The notes beneath the pieces were generated by a model. It was not told where the DNA came from. It was given only the letters and a program-made list of their open reading frames with translations, and did not search any database. Position numbers and translations under genes: made by a program. This document shows positions 1 through 8,738 of a stretch of DNA of 64,000 nucleotides, piece after piece. This stretch comes from Desulfobacterium sp. (GTDB taxonomy: Bacteria > Desulfobacterota > Desulfobacteria > Desulfobacterales > Desulfobacteraceae), in assembly GCA_030145245.1 (NCBI GenBank), contig JAQYWC010000046.1, forward strand, positions 1-64,000, read 5' to 3'. Positions within the stretch are counted from its first letter, which is position 1; every line of letters starts with the position of its first letter.

Positions 1-264
1 AGATTAAGCCTGTTTCAAAGAGAAAGCACGGACCAGCGGTCATTTGGAGATCTGTTCAGAGCCTGTAATGAAGAATTGGCAAATATAACGTTCCTTGATG
101 CACTGAGGAGGATAATGCAGCTGGCCAAGTTTACGCAACGCAAAGCCCAGAAGTTATCTGATCAGGCCATAACCTCCATGCTTGATGCGATCATGGGTGA
201 AGCCGTTGCATTTTTTGACTTAGACAACAAGCGCAAGTCACAATTGATAGGGGTTTTGAGATAG
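1..264 (+). CDS. 3' end of an unknown protein (partial)
   Basis: The reading frame is open from the first base of the window to a TGA at 262-264, so this is the last 87 residues of a gene that begins outside. The fragment is mostly helical by composition, rich in Ala, Leu, Lys and Gln, with no membrane segment, cysteine or catalytic motif I can name. An internal TTG at 76 could initiate a 62-residue product, but the upstream codons look equally coding, so the longer partial gene is preferred. I do not recognise the family. Confidence 0.55.
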   Translation, partial: RLSLFQRESTDQRSFGDLFRACNEELANITFLDALRRIMQLAKFTQRKAQKLSDQAITSMLDAIMGEAVAFFDLDNKRKSQLIGVLR

Positions 265-460
265 TTTTACTTCTCCGAAAGTTGAGTTAATAATAATCTC
301 CGCTTTTTTATCAAAAACCGAAAACCAACTTCAATTCTTTGCGTTAACATTATTCTCAGTAGCTTTATTAGTTGCGGCGATGCTTTTCAGTTCTGTAAAC
401 TGGCTCTATCATAGTGCAGTCAAAATTAGGGCTTGCACCGAAAAAATCCAGGAGAAGTGA
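260..460 (+). other. Possible small membrane ORF or frameshifted remnant without ATG
   Basis: A frame overlapping the end of the preceding gene runs 66 codons to a TGA at 458-460. Its second half reads like real protein: a hydrophobic stretch (FFALTLFSVALLVAAMLF) followed by a basic/amphipathic tail. There is no ATG ahead of this helix and no clear ribosome site. It may start at a rare codon, be a frameshifted continuation of the upstream gene, or be a decayed membrane gene. Confidence 0.25.
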
Positions 461-542
461 AAAAGAGTATTGTCAGGTTTAATTGTCCTAAAGCCTTAAA
501 TAGAAGCAACAAATGAAGTTAATATTTAGAGGAGGAACGACT

Positions 543-1055
543 ATGAAAATCGAGATGAAAGATCCAAAGAACTGGATACCCCGGGATGTTTTTAAGTCTT
601 ATTGTGGGACTAAGTCTGATAAACTCCTCCGTTTTTATGATAAAGCCGCTAAAAAGAGAAATATGATATCCATGAGCCTGAACTGGTTGGCTATTTTACT
701 GTTACCAGCCTGGTTTGGATATCGAAAACAGTGGGGCATGCTGACGACTATGCTTGTAATATTTGCAGTAATTCCGTTCATTGAAGCCATATTTGACATC
801 ACCATAGCAAATTCAGGTTTTACTGGATTTACTATTGCCATAGGGTTGATGTGTAATGGCTTTCTATTGGCAAATGCGCACAGAGTTTTCATAAAGCACA
901 AACAGAGTGGAATGGACGAAGATCAAATCAAACAAGCACTTAAAGACAAAGTTTCCCCATCCGTTCCAATGGCGTTTGCGAGTCTTATTTTATTCGCTGT
1001 TATAGCAATCGGCTCATCTTTTGTGGCTGATACTTTTTGGGGTTTACCATATTAA
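543..1055 (+). CDS. DUF2628-like small membrane protein
   Basis: A 170-residue protein. The ATG at 543 is chosen over one 30 bases upstream because GGAGG (about 531-535) sits at the right distance from it. The N-terminal 45 residues are polar and basic. Three or four hydrophobic segments follow, at about 48-63, 68-85, 91-108 and 148-165. The pattern of an aromatic helix followed by a W-F-G-Y-R-K loop is typical of DUF2628 membrane proteins, whose role is unknown. It ends nine bases before the secreted esterase gene, so the two are probably cotranscribed. The family call is by pattern only. Confidence 0.6.
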   Translation: MKIEMKDPKNWIPRDVFKSYCGTKSDKLLRFYDKAAKKRNMISMSLNWLAILLLPAWFGYRKQWGMLTTMLVIFAVIPFIEAIFDITIANSGFTGFTIAIGLMCNGFLLANAHRVFIKHKQSGMDEDQIKQALKDKVSPSVPMAFASLILFAVIAIGSSFVADTFWGLPY

Positions 1056-1064
1056 GGAAGAGAC

Positions 1065-3041
1065 ATGAAAAAGGTATTATTTATTGTATCCGTGGTACTG
1101 CTTCTTTGTACAGGAGTTGTCAATGCCGGTACATGGCGTAGTGAATCAGTTGGTGGTTTCAGCGAAGTTTATATTTATAAACCCGAGTCGTTATCTCCCA
1201 TCGGCTCAGGTCGTTCTTTGCTGATTGCCTTACATGGCTGTGCACAATCCAATGAGGACATGAAGGGGGCGAAATGGACAGAGGCATCTGAACAATACGG
1301 AATGGTTATCGCTCTGCCTGAGGCCATGCATAAGGAAGGTTTTGGATGCTGGGGATATTGGTCCCCTCCGAAAACCAGGAATTCCCGGGATTACAAGACC
1401 ATGCGCAATCTGGTTGAGGAACTGACATCACGGTCTGAACTGAATATCGATAAGGATCAGGTGTATATCGCAGGTTTGAGTTCCGGAGGTGCTTTTACAA
1501 TGAATGTCGGGTGCATGATGCCCGACATATTTGCCGGCATGGGGATTGATGCCGGGCCGAGCACAGGCACGGACTCCTCTTGTGCCGTATACCAGTTTTG
1601 CGGAACCGTGGACTCTACGGTACGGGCTTGTGAGGAATTGGCCGGATCAAACAAGTCTTATTTTGACACCCAGATCACATCGACGGCATATGGGACAAGC
1701 GATTTTACTGTTGATCAACGATATTCCCTTCAAAACGCCGGGGCAATGGCAAAAATATATGGGGCTCAAAAGGATGACAGCGTCGAAACGATTCCTGAGG
1801 GAACCATTGCAATGTGGCGAGAGGATGGATCTATTCCGGTTTCCATGGTAAAAGTGAATCATGTGGACCACGCATGGCCGGGGGGCGAAGGCGCATCCGG
1901 TGGATATATTGACGATTCAGGGTTCAATTATGGGGCATATCTTGCCAGGTTCTTCACGGAAAACAACCGACGCGTGAAAAGGAATCAGGCACCGGATGTA
2001 CAAATCATCAGTATCCGGCAAAATGGCTCTGATATTGAGGTGAAAGGAAAAGCTACCGATCCGGACCCTGGGGATTCGATTTTAAGTTTGAAAATCAGGT
2101 TCCTCGATAATTGCAATAAAGAAAACGTTGTCATTCCTGAAAAGGAGATCGTGCACACCTTGAATAATGATGGTTCTTTTTCCCATAAAGCCGCATGGCC
2201 GGCCAATGACAGAGCCTATGTTGCTGTAGTTATGGCCACTGATTCACAAACGCCGCCCGGGTCAACCACCGTGGAGAGTGATGCTGTCAGGGTCGGGACA
2301 GCTTCAGCGCCTTTATCGATCGCCATCTTACAACAGACAGCTGTTATAGAGAATGAATGCACCGGCATCTTTCTTTCCGGGGAGGCGAATAACGGTTCAC
2401 AACAATTAGACGGTGTTTACGTACAAGTTGATTCGGGAAATTTTGAAAAAGCAGATGGTACGATTAGTTGGAAATACAAAAAATGTAATTTAAATTATGG
2501 CAAACACACGGCCATTGCCAAAGTTATCGACAATGAAGGATGTATTTCATACAGCAGAAAAGTTGAGATCAATATTATTGCTCCCTATCAGCAAAAATCG
2601 GGAAACAGCATAAGCTTACTCTCCCATTACGAAATATATCCCAACGATAGTTATCCAGCAGCCCCCTCAAGGGGGTGGGGGCTGTGCGACAGGACCTATG
2701 TGGAATTAAACAGCGAGTTTGGCGTTTCTGAACCATTTACAATCTATGGCACCGAGGATGGCAGGGTATGGTGTTTTAATGCCGACAATATCCCAACCAC
2801 AACGCCCATGGTTCCCCCCGGAGAATGTCAGGATTGGACATCAACCAACGCTGTTCATGAAACCGAAGGAAGGGCATGGAGAACCTTGTCATATGCCTTC
2901 CCCTTCGGGTTTACCTACGATTATTATGCAACAGGTTCCAATGAACCCTTGGGCAGACGTTCAGATACCACAACCCTTGTACTGGAAAGAACCGGCACCG
3001 GTCACTACCAAAGGGGCAAGTGCTCCGTCACAAACAACTAA
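1065..3041 (+). CDS. Secreted PHB-depolymerase-family esterase with C-terminal Ig-like region
   Basis: A 658-residue exported hydrolase. Residues 1-21 form a Sec signal peptide ending VNA. Residues 40-310 match the esterase/PHB depolymerase (LpqC-type) alpha/beta-hydrolase fold: an oxyanion LHGCAQS segment, the nucleophile box GLSSGG with Ser139, and a late VDHAWPGG segment that supplies the likely catalytic His. The family cleaves short-chain polyester or acyl/feruloyl ester bonds. Residues 330-500 look like two beta-rich Ig/fibronectin-type modules. The remaining 150 residues, with several Cys and aromatic residues, look like a separate surface or binding domain. It probably acts outside the inner membrane. 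The next gene begins 11 bases later. The fold is secure; the substrate is not. Confidence 0.75.
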   Translation: MKKVLFIVSVVLLLCTGVVNAGTWRSESVGGFSEVYIYKPESLSPIGSGRSLLIALHGCAQSNEDMKGAKWTEASEQYGMVIALPEAMHKEGFGCWGYWSPPKTRNSRDYKTMRNLVEELTSRSELNIDKDQVYIAGLSSGGAFTMNVGCMMPDIFAGMGIDAGPSTGTDSSCAVYQFCGTVDSTVRACEELAGSNKSYFDTQITSTAYGTSDFTVDQRYSLQNAGAMAKIYGAQKDDSVETIPEGTIAMWREDGSIPVSMVKVNHVDHAWPGGEGASGGYIDDSGFNYGAYLARFFTENNRRVKRNQAPDVQIISIRQNGSDIEVKGKATDPDPGDSILSLKIRFLDNCNKENVVIPEKEIVHTLNNDGSFSHKAAWPANDRAYVAVVMATDSQTPPGSTTVESDAVRVGTASAPLSIAILQQTAVIENECTGIFLSGEANNGSQQLDGVYVQVDSGNFEKADGTISWKYKKCNLNYGKHTAIAKVIDNEGCISYSRKVEINIIAPYQQKSGNSISLLSHYEIYPNDSYPAAPSRGWGLCDRTYVELNSEFGVSEPFTIYGTEDGRVWCFNADNIPTTTPMVPPGECQDWTSTNAVHETEGRAWRTLSYAFPFGFTYDYYATGSNEPLGRRSDTTTLVLERTGTGHYQRGKCSVTNN

Positions 3042-3051
3042 AGGATTTCTT

Positions 3052-4116
3052 ATGGCAGAAAAAAGAAAAATTGCTATTGCTTGTCAGGGAGGCGGAAGCC
3101 AGACAGCATTCAGTGCGGGCGTACTGAAATCGTTTTTTAAGAACCAGGTCCACAAGACAAATGAGATCGTCTCTCTCAGCGGCACCTCGGGCGGCGCGGT
3201 GTGTGCCGCCCTGGCATGGTTTTCCTTGCTCAAAGCTGCCAGGGGAGACAAGACACCCATTGAACAGCGACTGACCGATTTCTGGAGAGCCAATTCCACC
3301 CAGAATGCGATGGAAGAGCTGCTCAACGATTCTATGGTAAGGTTTGTTCAGCTTGTGGATAGCGGCATGATGCCGGAATGGAACACCAGCCCGAATTCGC
3401 CGATCCAGCAGGGAATGGTTTCCGCCTCCCAAGCCATGTTTCCCCGGTTCTATGATTTTAAAAGCTTATTGGAAACCCATATGAATTTCGAGGAGATAAC
3501 TGAGCTTGTCACCCCTTCAAGCCCGGTTCTGCTGCTCGGTGCGGCCAATGTACTTACCGGCGAATTCAAAAAATTCAGTTCGCTGAAAAACGAAATCCAG
3601 GTTGAGGCGGTCCTGGCTTCAGCAGCGCTGCCTTCCATCTTTCCTGCCGTTCAAATCGGAAAGGATGCCTATTGGGACGGCCTGCTTTCTGATAATCCGC
3701 CGACAGATGAACTGGTTGATGCAAGCTTTGTTGAAAAAGATCGTATCCCGGATGAACTCTGGGTGATCCAGATCAATCCCAAAACGCGCAAAGAAATCCC
3801 TGTCACCCCTGAGCAGATTATTGACCGCCGCAACGAAATGATCGGAAACGAATCCCTGTTTCAGGATCTCAAACATATCATGATGGTCAATAAGTTCCTG
3901 AAACAAGGCGCCTTCACAAAAAAATATATCAAAGAGCACCGGTTAAAACCCGTGGATATATTTATCATACAAATGTCCGGGGATCTTCTGGCAACCCTTG
4001 ACGCTTCATCAAAAGTAAACCGCAATGCAGCCTATATTGATCGTCTGATAGAAAATGGAGAGAGCCAGGGGGATCTTTTTCTTCAAGCGCCGAAAGCGAT
4101 GATGTACAAGGGGTAA
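3052..4116 (+). CDS. Patatin-like phospholipase
   Basis: A 354-residue cytoplasmic-type lipase. The start at 3052 follows the upstream stop by ten bases and places the family's N-terminal glycine-rich oxyanion loop (QGGGSQTAFSAGVL) at residues 12-25. The nucleophile elbow GTSGGA gives Ser46, and the catalytic Asp209 lies in WDGLLSDNPP, so the Ser-Asp dyad is complete. Patatin-like enzymes remove acyl chains from phospholipids or other lipids. There is no signal peptide. Because VgrG lies two genes downstream, delivery as a T6SS lipase effector is possible, though a self-acting lipid-turnover enzyme is equally plausible. An unexplained coding-like frame follows at 4103-4246. Confidence 0.85.
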   Translation: MAEKRKIAIACQGGGSQTAFSAGVLKSFFKNQVHKTNEIVSLSGTSGGAVCAALAWFSLLKAARGDKTPIEQRLTDFWRANSTQNAMEELLNDSMVRFVQLVDSGMMPEWNTSPNSPIQQGMVSASQAMFPRFYDFKSLLETHMNFEEITELVTPSSPVLLLGAANVLTGEFKKFSSLKNEIQVEAVLASAALPSIFPAVQIGKDAYWDGLLSDNPPTDELVDASFVEKDRIPDELWVIQINPKTRKEIPVTPEQIIDRRNEMIGNESLFQDLKHIMMVNKFLKQGAFTKKYIKEHRLKPVDIFIIQMSGDLLATLDASSKVNRNAAYIDRLIENGESQGDLFLQAPKAMMYKG

Positions 4117-4246
4117 AAAAGCCCAGGAAGAGCTGGATGTCCAGGATGTGTATATTACTAAGCTTAAAGTAAACTGGAGAGGCACAATATTGACCGTTGT
4201 CAACGAGAGTAACCAAAAGTACGAAATCAATCTAAAGGGAAATTGA
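4103..4246 (+). other. Coding-like frame between patatin and TPR methyltransferase
   Basis: A 47-codon frame, shifted by one from the lipase, ends with TGA exactly one base before the ATG of the next gene. Its translation looks like a genuine beta-strand-rich protein tail (VYITKLKVNWRGTILTVV). It has no ATG; GTG at about 4157 is a possible start. It could be a small coupled gene, or the original C-terminus of the lipase or of a lost gene separated by a frameshift. Confidence 0.3.
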
Positions 4247-5605
4247 ATGGCAAACCATGCAGAGACAGCACCTGGGCACAGGCCGTCCGGACAGGTAAAA
4301 CTTGCAGTCCACGAGGCCCTGGAAATCGGCCTGAAGCTTCACCAGAACGGCCACTTCACCCAGGCCGAGATGCTCTATATGCGTATCCTTGAGGCGGCAC
4401 CGGGAAATATCGATACCCTGCACTATCTGGGACTTCTGTGCCACCAGCATAACCGGGGCAAAGAAGCCGCCGAACTGATAAAGCGGATCATCACCCTTGC
4501 ACCGGAGAATGCCGATGCCCACAACAATCTTGGCAACGTGCTCGAAGGAATGGGAATGACCGGTGAGGCAGAAGAGTGCTACAGACAGGCCATCGCCCTT
4601 TTTCCCGACCATGGGCCAGCCATGAACAACCTTGGGGTGATGCTCATGGCCCGTAACAAGGTGGCAGAAGCGGTGACAACCTATCAAAATGCCATCCGGG
4701 TGGCCCCGGATTCAGCCGATTTTCACTATAATCTGGGCAATGCCCTGGTAAAATCAAAGGATGGTGATGGGGCGATCGCCGCCTACCAGCGCGCCATCGC
4801 CCTGAAGCCCGACTATGCCCTTGCCTGGCAGAGACTGGCCATGTATTTCCTATCTGCCGACCGGAAAAAAGAGGCTGAAGCGTTGTTTAAAAAATGGCTT
4901 ACGGTTGAACCCGGGAATCCCACGGTTCTTTATCTTCAGGCAGCCTGCCTGGGCAGTGACGCCCCGGACAGGGCACCCAACCAATATGTTCAGCAGGTGT
5001 TTGATGATATGGCAGACAACTTTGACACCCATTTGGTGGAAAAACTGGACTACCGTGCACCTGATTTACTCATAGAAGCGCTTGCCCAAGCCCTGCCCAA
5101 GCCAACCAACAACCTTGAGATATTGGATGCAGGCTGCGGCACGGGACTCTGCGGGCCGCTCCTTCGTCCCTATGCCGGACAGCTCACCGGCATCGACCTC
5201 TCCCCGCGCATGCTGGCCAAGGCAAAGGGCAGGACGGTGTATGACACGCTTACAACAGCAGAACTGACGGCGTTCCTTGATCAGCAATCCCAAGCTTTTG
5301 ATATCATTTTCTCGGCAGATACCCTGTGCTACTTTGGCGCCCTTGCCCCTGTGTTCACGGCAGCCTCAAAAGCCCTGAAACCGGACGGATTTTTCGCATT
5401 TACCCTGGAGACTGCCGACGGACATGCCGTGAACCTGAGACTCAACTCCCACGGCAGGTATTCCCACACCCGGGCCTATGCAAAGGAGACCCTCGCCGCT
5501 GCGGGACTTAAAACGGTTTCCATCGCATCAAAGGAGCTGCGCAAGGAAGAGGGGCGGCCGGTGTCGGGATTTGTTGTGGTGGCAAAGAAACAAAAGCGCT
5601 GTTGA
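4247..5605 (+). CDS. TPR-repeat SAM-dependent methyltransferase
   Basis: A 452-residue fusion. Residues 18-240 hold about six tetratricopeptide repeats, with the usual A-LG-AxxxY-AI-P spacing, for protein binding. Residues 250-450 form a class I methyltransferase; motif I (LDAGCGTGLCG, about residues 292-302) and the acidic strand-2 end (GIDLSPRML) bind S-adenosylmethionine. Homologous TPR-methyltransferases occur near secretion and sugar-modification loci, but the methyl acceptor is generally unknown. The start codon directly abuts the stop of the small upstream frame, and an AAAGG sits inside that frame, so translational coupling is likely. VgrG begins about 100 bases downstream. Confidence 0.8.
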   Translation: MANHAETAPGHRPSGQVKLAVHEALEIGLKLHQNGHFTQAEMLYMRILEAAPGNIDTLHYLGLLCHQHNRGKEAAELIKRIITLAPENADAHNNLGNVLEGMGMTGEAEECYRQAIALFPDHGPAMNNLGVMLMARNKVAEAVTTYQNAIRVAPDSADFHYNLGNALVKSKDGDGAIAAYQRAIALKPDYALAWQRLAMYFLSADRKKEAEALFKKWLTVEPGNPTVLYLQAACLGSDAPDRAPNQYVQQVFDDMADNFDTHLVEKLDYRAPDLLIEALAQALPKPTNNLEILDAGCGTGLCGPLLRPYAGQLTGIDLSPRMLAKAKGRTVYDTLTTAELTAFLDQQSQAFDIIFSADTLCYFGALAPVFTAASKALKPDGFFAFTLETADGHAVNLRLNSHGRYSHTRAYAKETLAAAGLKTVSIASKELRKEEGRPVSGFVVVAKKQKRC

Positions 5606-5710
5606 CACCAGGGGAACAAGTTTGGTATTCAAAAAGAGTTCTATGCTTATCCCATCGTAAACGGTTTATCACCATTGTTTTGCTGCTCCTCACCTTAAAC
5701 GGGGGCTGTC

Positions 5711-7885
5711 ATGTATACCCAGGAGAACCGGTTTCTTGCCGTTAACACGCCGCTTGGTCAGGATGAACTGCTCCTCACAGGGTTCGCCGGGGGAGAAGGG
5801 ATTTCAGATCTTTTTGCCTTTGAACTGAAGATGATTTCCGAAAGGCACGATATCTCTTTTAAGGATATCATAGGAAAAAACGTCTCGGTTTCCATCATGC
5901 TTGCAGACGGCCGCAAGCGTTACTTTAACGGGCTTATATCCAGTTTCAGCCAGGCCGGTGGAGATAAAGCCGACAGTGATACCCTGTTTTCGTACTACAC
6001 CGCCACCATGATGCCCTGGTTCTGGCTCCTTACCCGGACAGCGGATTCAAGAATCTTTCAGAAACTATCAGTGCCCGATATTGTTGAAAAAATCTTTTCC
6101 GAATACGGGTTCACCGATCACAGCCTGAGGCTGCAGGGAAGTTATGAACCACGGGAGTATGCCGTGCAGTACCGGGAAACCGACTTTAACTTTATTTCAC
6201 GCCTGCTTGAAGAAGAGGGGATTTACTACTTTTTTGAGCATGGGGAAAAGAAACATACCATGGTGCTGGCGGATTCACCGACGGAACACAAACCGTGCCC
6301 GAACCAGGATGTTGCACGATACCTGATAACCGCCGGCAATGGAGAGGCTGAGGATATCATCACCAGAATCGAGGTGATGAAAGAGATACGGGCAGGCAGA
6401 TACACCCAGAAAGACTTCAACTTCAAAGTCCCCAATACAGACCTGAAGGTGACAACCGATTCAAAATATCAACTGGGACCGGGAGAACGGGAGATCTACG
6501 ATTATCCGGGGATATACGGCAACCGCAGCCTGGGTGACCGGCTGACCACCATCCGCATAGAAGAGGAGGAGGCCCGGATCACCACCATCACCGGCAGCGG
6601 CACCTGCCGGTCCTTTACCGGAGGCTGCCGTTTCACGCTGGAAGAGTATTTTCGCGACGACATGAACGACAAGGATTTTGTACTCACCCATGTTGAACAC
6701 CATGCAGACCAGAAAGAAGCCTACAGAAGTGAACCTTCAGCAGCCGGTTCAACAGATGACAGCTATACAAATGAATTTAAATGCATTCCGTTTGAAATAC
6801 CCTTCAGACCGCCCAGGATCACACCTAAACCGTTAGTAAAAGGCGTGCAGACGGCTATCGTGGTAGGACCGGCCGGGGAAGAGATCCATACGGATGAGTT
6901 TGGCCGGGTCAAGGTTCAGTTCCACTGGGACCGTGAGGGAAAACATGATGAAAACAGCTCCTGCTGGATCAGGGTGTCCCAGGTATGGGCCGGGGCGGGC
7001 TGGGGAGCCATGTATATTCCCCGGATCGGCCATGAAGTGATTGTTGAATTCATTGAGGGCGACCCTGACAGACCCATCATCACCGGCAGGGTTTACCACG
7101 GGAACAACACGCCGCCCTACCCCCTTCCGGCCAATAAAACCAGAAGCACCATAAAGTCAAACTCCTCCATTGGCGGCGGCGGATCAAATGAATTCCGCTT
7201 TGAAGACAAAAAAAGCGAGGAAGAGATTTACCTCCACGGACAAAAAGACTGGAACATAGTCATTGAGAACAACAAGAGCCAGTCCGTGGGCGTGGATGAA
7301 TCCCTGTCCGTGGGCCATGACCGTACAAAAACAGTGGGCAATGATCAAAAGGAGTCCATCGGGGTAAATAAAACCATACAGGTGGGGTCAAACCATAGTG
7401 AGAATGTTGGAAGCAACATGACCCAGACCGTTGGCATCAACAAAGCGGAAACCATCGGGGTTGCAAAGGAACTGACCATTGGCGGTGCCTACCAGGTCAC
7501 GGTGGGAGCTGCCATGAACGAAACCATCGGAGCGGTCAAGGCTGAGGAGATCGGGGCGACAAAATCAGTAAATGTCGGGGCAAATTCAAGTGAAAACATC
7601 GGCCGGGACAAATCGGTAAATGCAGGCAAGAATATCAGCATGTCCTCAGGCAAAGAAACAAGCTTAACCGCAGGCAAAACAATGACCTTAACCTCAGGGG
7701 ATGACTTTACTGTCAAGGGGGATAAAAAAGGGGTTATTGAAATCAAGGATCAGTTGACCATCAAGGTCGGCAAAGCCTCTATTACCATGAAGAAGAACGG
7801 CGATATTACTATTAAGGGTAAAACCATAACCACCAAGGGTTCCGGAAATGTAGTCATAAAGGGCAAAAAGATACTGGAGAACTGA
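5711..7885 (+). CDS. vgrG: Type VI secretion spike protein VgrG (TssI)
   Basis: A 724-residue VgrG. Residues 1-375 are the gp27-like region, including the FNFISRLLEEEGIYYFFEH signature. Residues 378-470 are the gp5 OB-fold (EFGRVKVQFHWDREG; the WAG-GWG-MYIPRIGHEV block). Residues 470-720 form the gp5C-like beta-helix made of short glycine/valine repeats. VgrG trimers cap the T6SS tube and carry effectors. The C-terminus ends with the ordinary beta-helix and has no fused toxin domain, so cargo would be separate; candidates are the DUF6484 partner and the upstream patatin. No core tss or hcp gene is in the window, making this an orphan vgrG island. Confidence 0.95.
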   Translation: MYTQENRFLAVNTPLGQDELLLTGFAGGEGISDLFAFELKMISERHDISFKDIIGKNVSVSIMLADGRKRYFNGLISSFSQAGGDKADSDTLFSYYTATMMPWFWLLTRTADSRIFQKLSVPDIVEKIFSEYGFTDHSLRLQGSYEPREYAVQYRETDFNFISRLLEEEGIYYFFEHGEKKHTMVLADSPTEHKPCPNQDVARYLITAGNGEAEDIITRIEVMKEIRAGRYTQKDFNFKVPNTDLKVTTDSKYQLGPGEREIYDYPGIYGNRSLGDRLTTIRIEEEEARITTITGSGTCRSFTGGCRFTLEEYFRDDMNDKDFVLTHVEHHADQKEAYRSEPSAAGSTDDSYTNEFKCIPFEIPFRPPRITPKPLVKGVQTAIVVGPAGEEIHTDEFGRVKVQFHWDREGKHDENSSCWIRVSQVWAGAGWGAMYIPRIGHEVIVEFIEGDPDRPIITGRVYHGNNTPPYPLPANKTRSTIKSNSSIGGGGSNEFRFEDKKSEEEIYLHGQKDWNIVIENNKSQSVGVDESLSVGHDRTKTVGNDQKESIGVNKTIQVGSNHSENVGSNMTQTVGINKAETIGVAKELTIGGAYQVTVGAAMNETIGAVKAEEIGATKSVNVGANSSENIGRDKSVNAGKNISMSSGKETSLTAGKTMTLTSGDDFTVKGDKKGVIEIKDQLTIKVGKASITMKKNGDITIKGKTITTKGSGNVVIKGKKILEN

Positions 7886-7889
7886 TGCA

Positions 7890-8396
7890 ATGAAAGGCGC
7901 TTTGGCGGACAATGTCCGCAAACTTGAGTTTTCAAGACAGATCAAAGGACCGGTAGCGGGCAGGATCGTGAAAACAGACAAAAACGGCAGGGTCTTTGTT
8001 GACTTTCCGGGTAATCCCCGGGAGCCGATCCCTGCAAGACTCACCCGCTCAATTAAAATGCAGCTTCAAAATGAAAAGAACATTTTCCCCCTTGAAGTAC
8101 TGCTTTTGTTTGAAAACAACAATCCTGAACAGCCTGTGATAGTGGATATCCTGTGCTCAGATCTTGGGGAAGACAATGGGCCGGAAGCTATATCACTTGA
8201 CAGGGAAAAACCGGAAGAGGTGCTGGTTGACGGCAGGAAAATCGCTTTCACGGCCAAAGAGGAGATCGTGCTTCGCTGCGGCAGGTCAAGCATCACCCTG
8301 ACAAAAGCCGGCAAGGTGATTATCCGGGGCGCATATCTTTTGAATCGTTCCTCAGGCGTAAACAGGATCAAGGGCGGATCGGTACAGATAAATTAA
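7890..8396 (+). CDS. DUF6484-type VgrG-associated protein
   Basis: A 168-residue protein starting four bases after the vgrG stop, so cotranscribed. Residues 18-110 carry an OB-like element resembling DUF6484 (GRVFVDFPGNP followed by PAR, then a VLLLFENNNPEQPVIVD strand pair). Residues 128-168 look like a short beta-helix tail similar to the gp5C repeats of VgrG (KEEIVLRCGRSSITLT). Such proteins are found beside VgrG in T6SS islands and are inferred to help load effectors or extend the spike. No enzymatic motif is visible. The family call rests on pattern plus context. Confidence 0.65.
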   Translation: MKGALADNVRKLEFSRQIKGPVAGRIVKTDKNGRVFVDFPGNPREPIPARLTRSIKMQLQNEKNIFPLEVLLLFENNNPEQPVIVDILCSDLGEDNGPEAISLDREKPEEVLVDGRKIAFTAKEEIVLRCGRSSITLTKAGKVIIRGAYLLNRSSGVNRIKGGSVQIN

Positions 8397-8398
8397 CT

Positions 8399-8530
8399 AT
8401 GAGACTCGAGCACATAACAGCCATGGAAACCGGCTATACAATGGGCATGCAGCCCGATCGCCGTGAAAGTGATTATGCGCCCCATAAGCCGTTTTGTGAT
8501 GTTCTGCTGAGGGGCAGCGCCATTGGATAA
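8399..8530 (+). pseudogene. Remnant of a DUF2169-like T6SS accessory gene
   Basis: A 43-codon frame starts two bases after the preceding stop. It joins two pieces that recall DUF2169 proteins: an N-terminal part (YTMGMQPDRRE) and, directly after, the segment ESDYAPHKPFCDVLL with GSA. In intact family members these are separated by tens of residues, and hundreds more should follow. This looks like an internally deleted and 3'-truncated copy. DUF2169 proteins normally sit beside VgrG/PAAR genes, which fits the position. The identification is from memory of the family pattern. Confidence 0.45.
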
Positions 8531-8738
8531 GGGGATATATATACCCGGAGAAAAGGGCGAAGCAAAATCAACTCAATGAGGTTGAAATACCGGTTAAAGG
8601 ACCCTTAATTTCTATCGCATGGAAGCGACAACAGTGAACTCCTGAACGTGTGGCGGAGAGTGTTGTTTAAAATTTGACGAAAAAAAGTGGACCCAATATA
8701 TTTTTCCGGATAATAAGTAAAAACCAAGAAAGATCATC

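Noticed and set aside
5606-5760. Lipoprotein-signal-like frame before vgrG (LLLLTLNGGC in an alternative frame)
   Set aside because: No ATG, stops 11 codons after the Cys and overlaps the VgrG start; likely chance.
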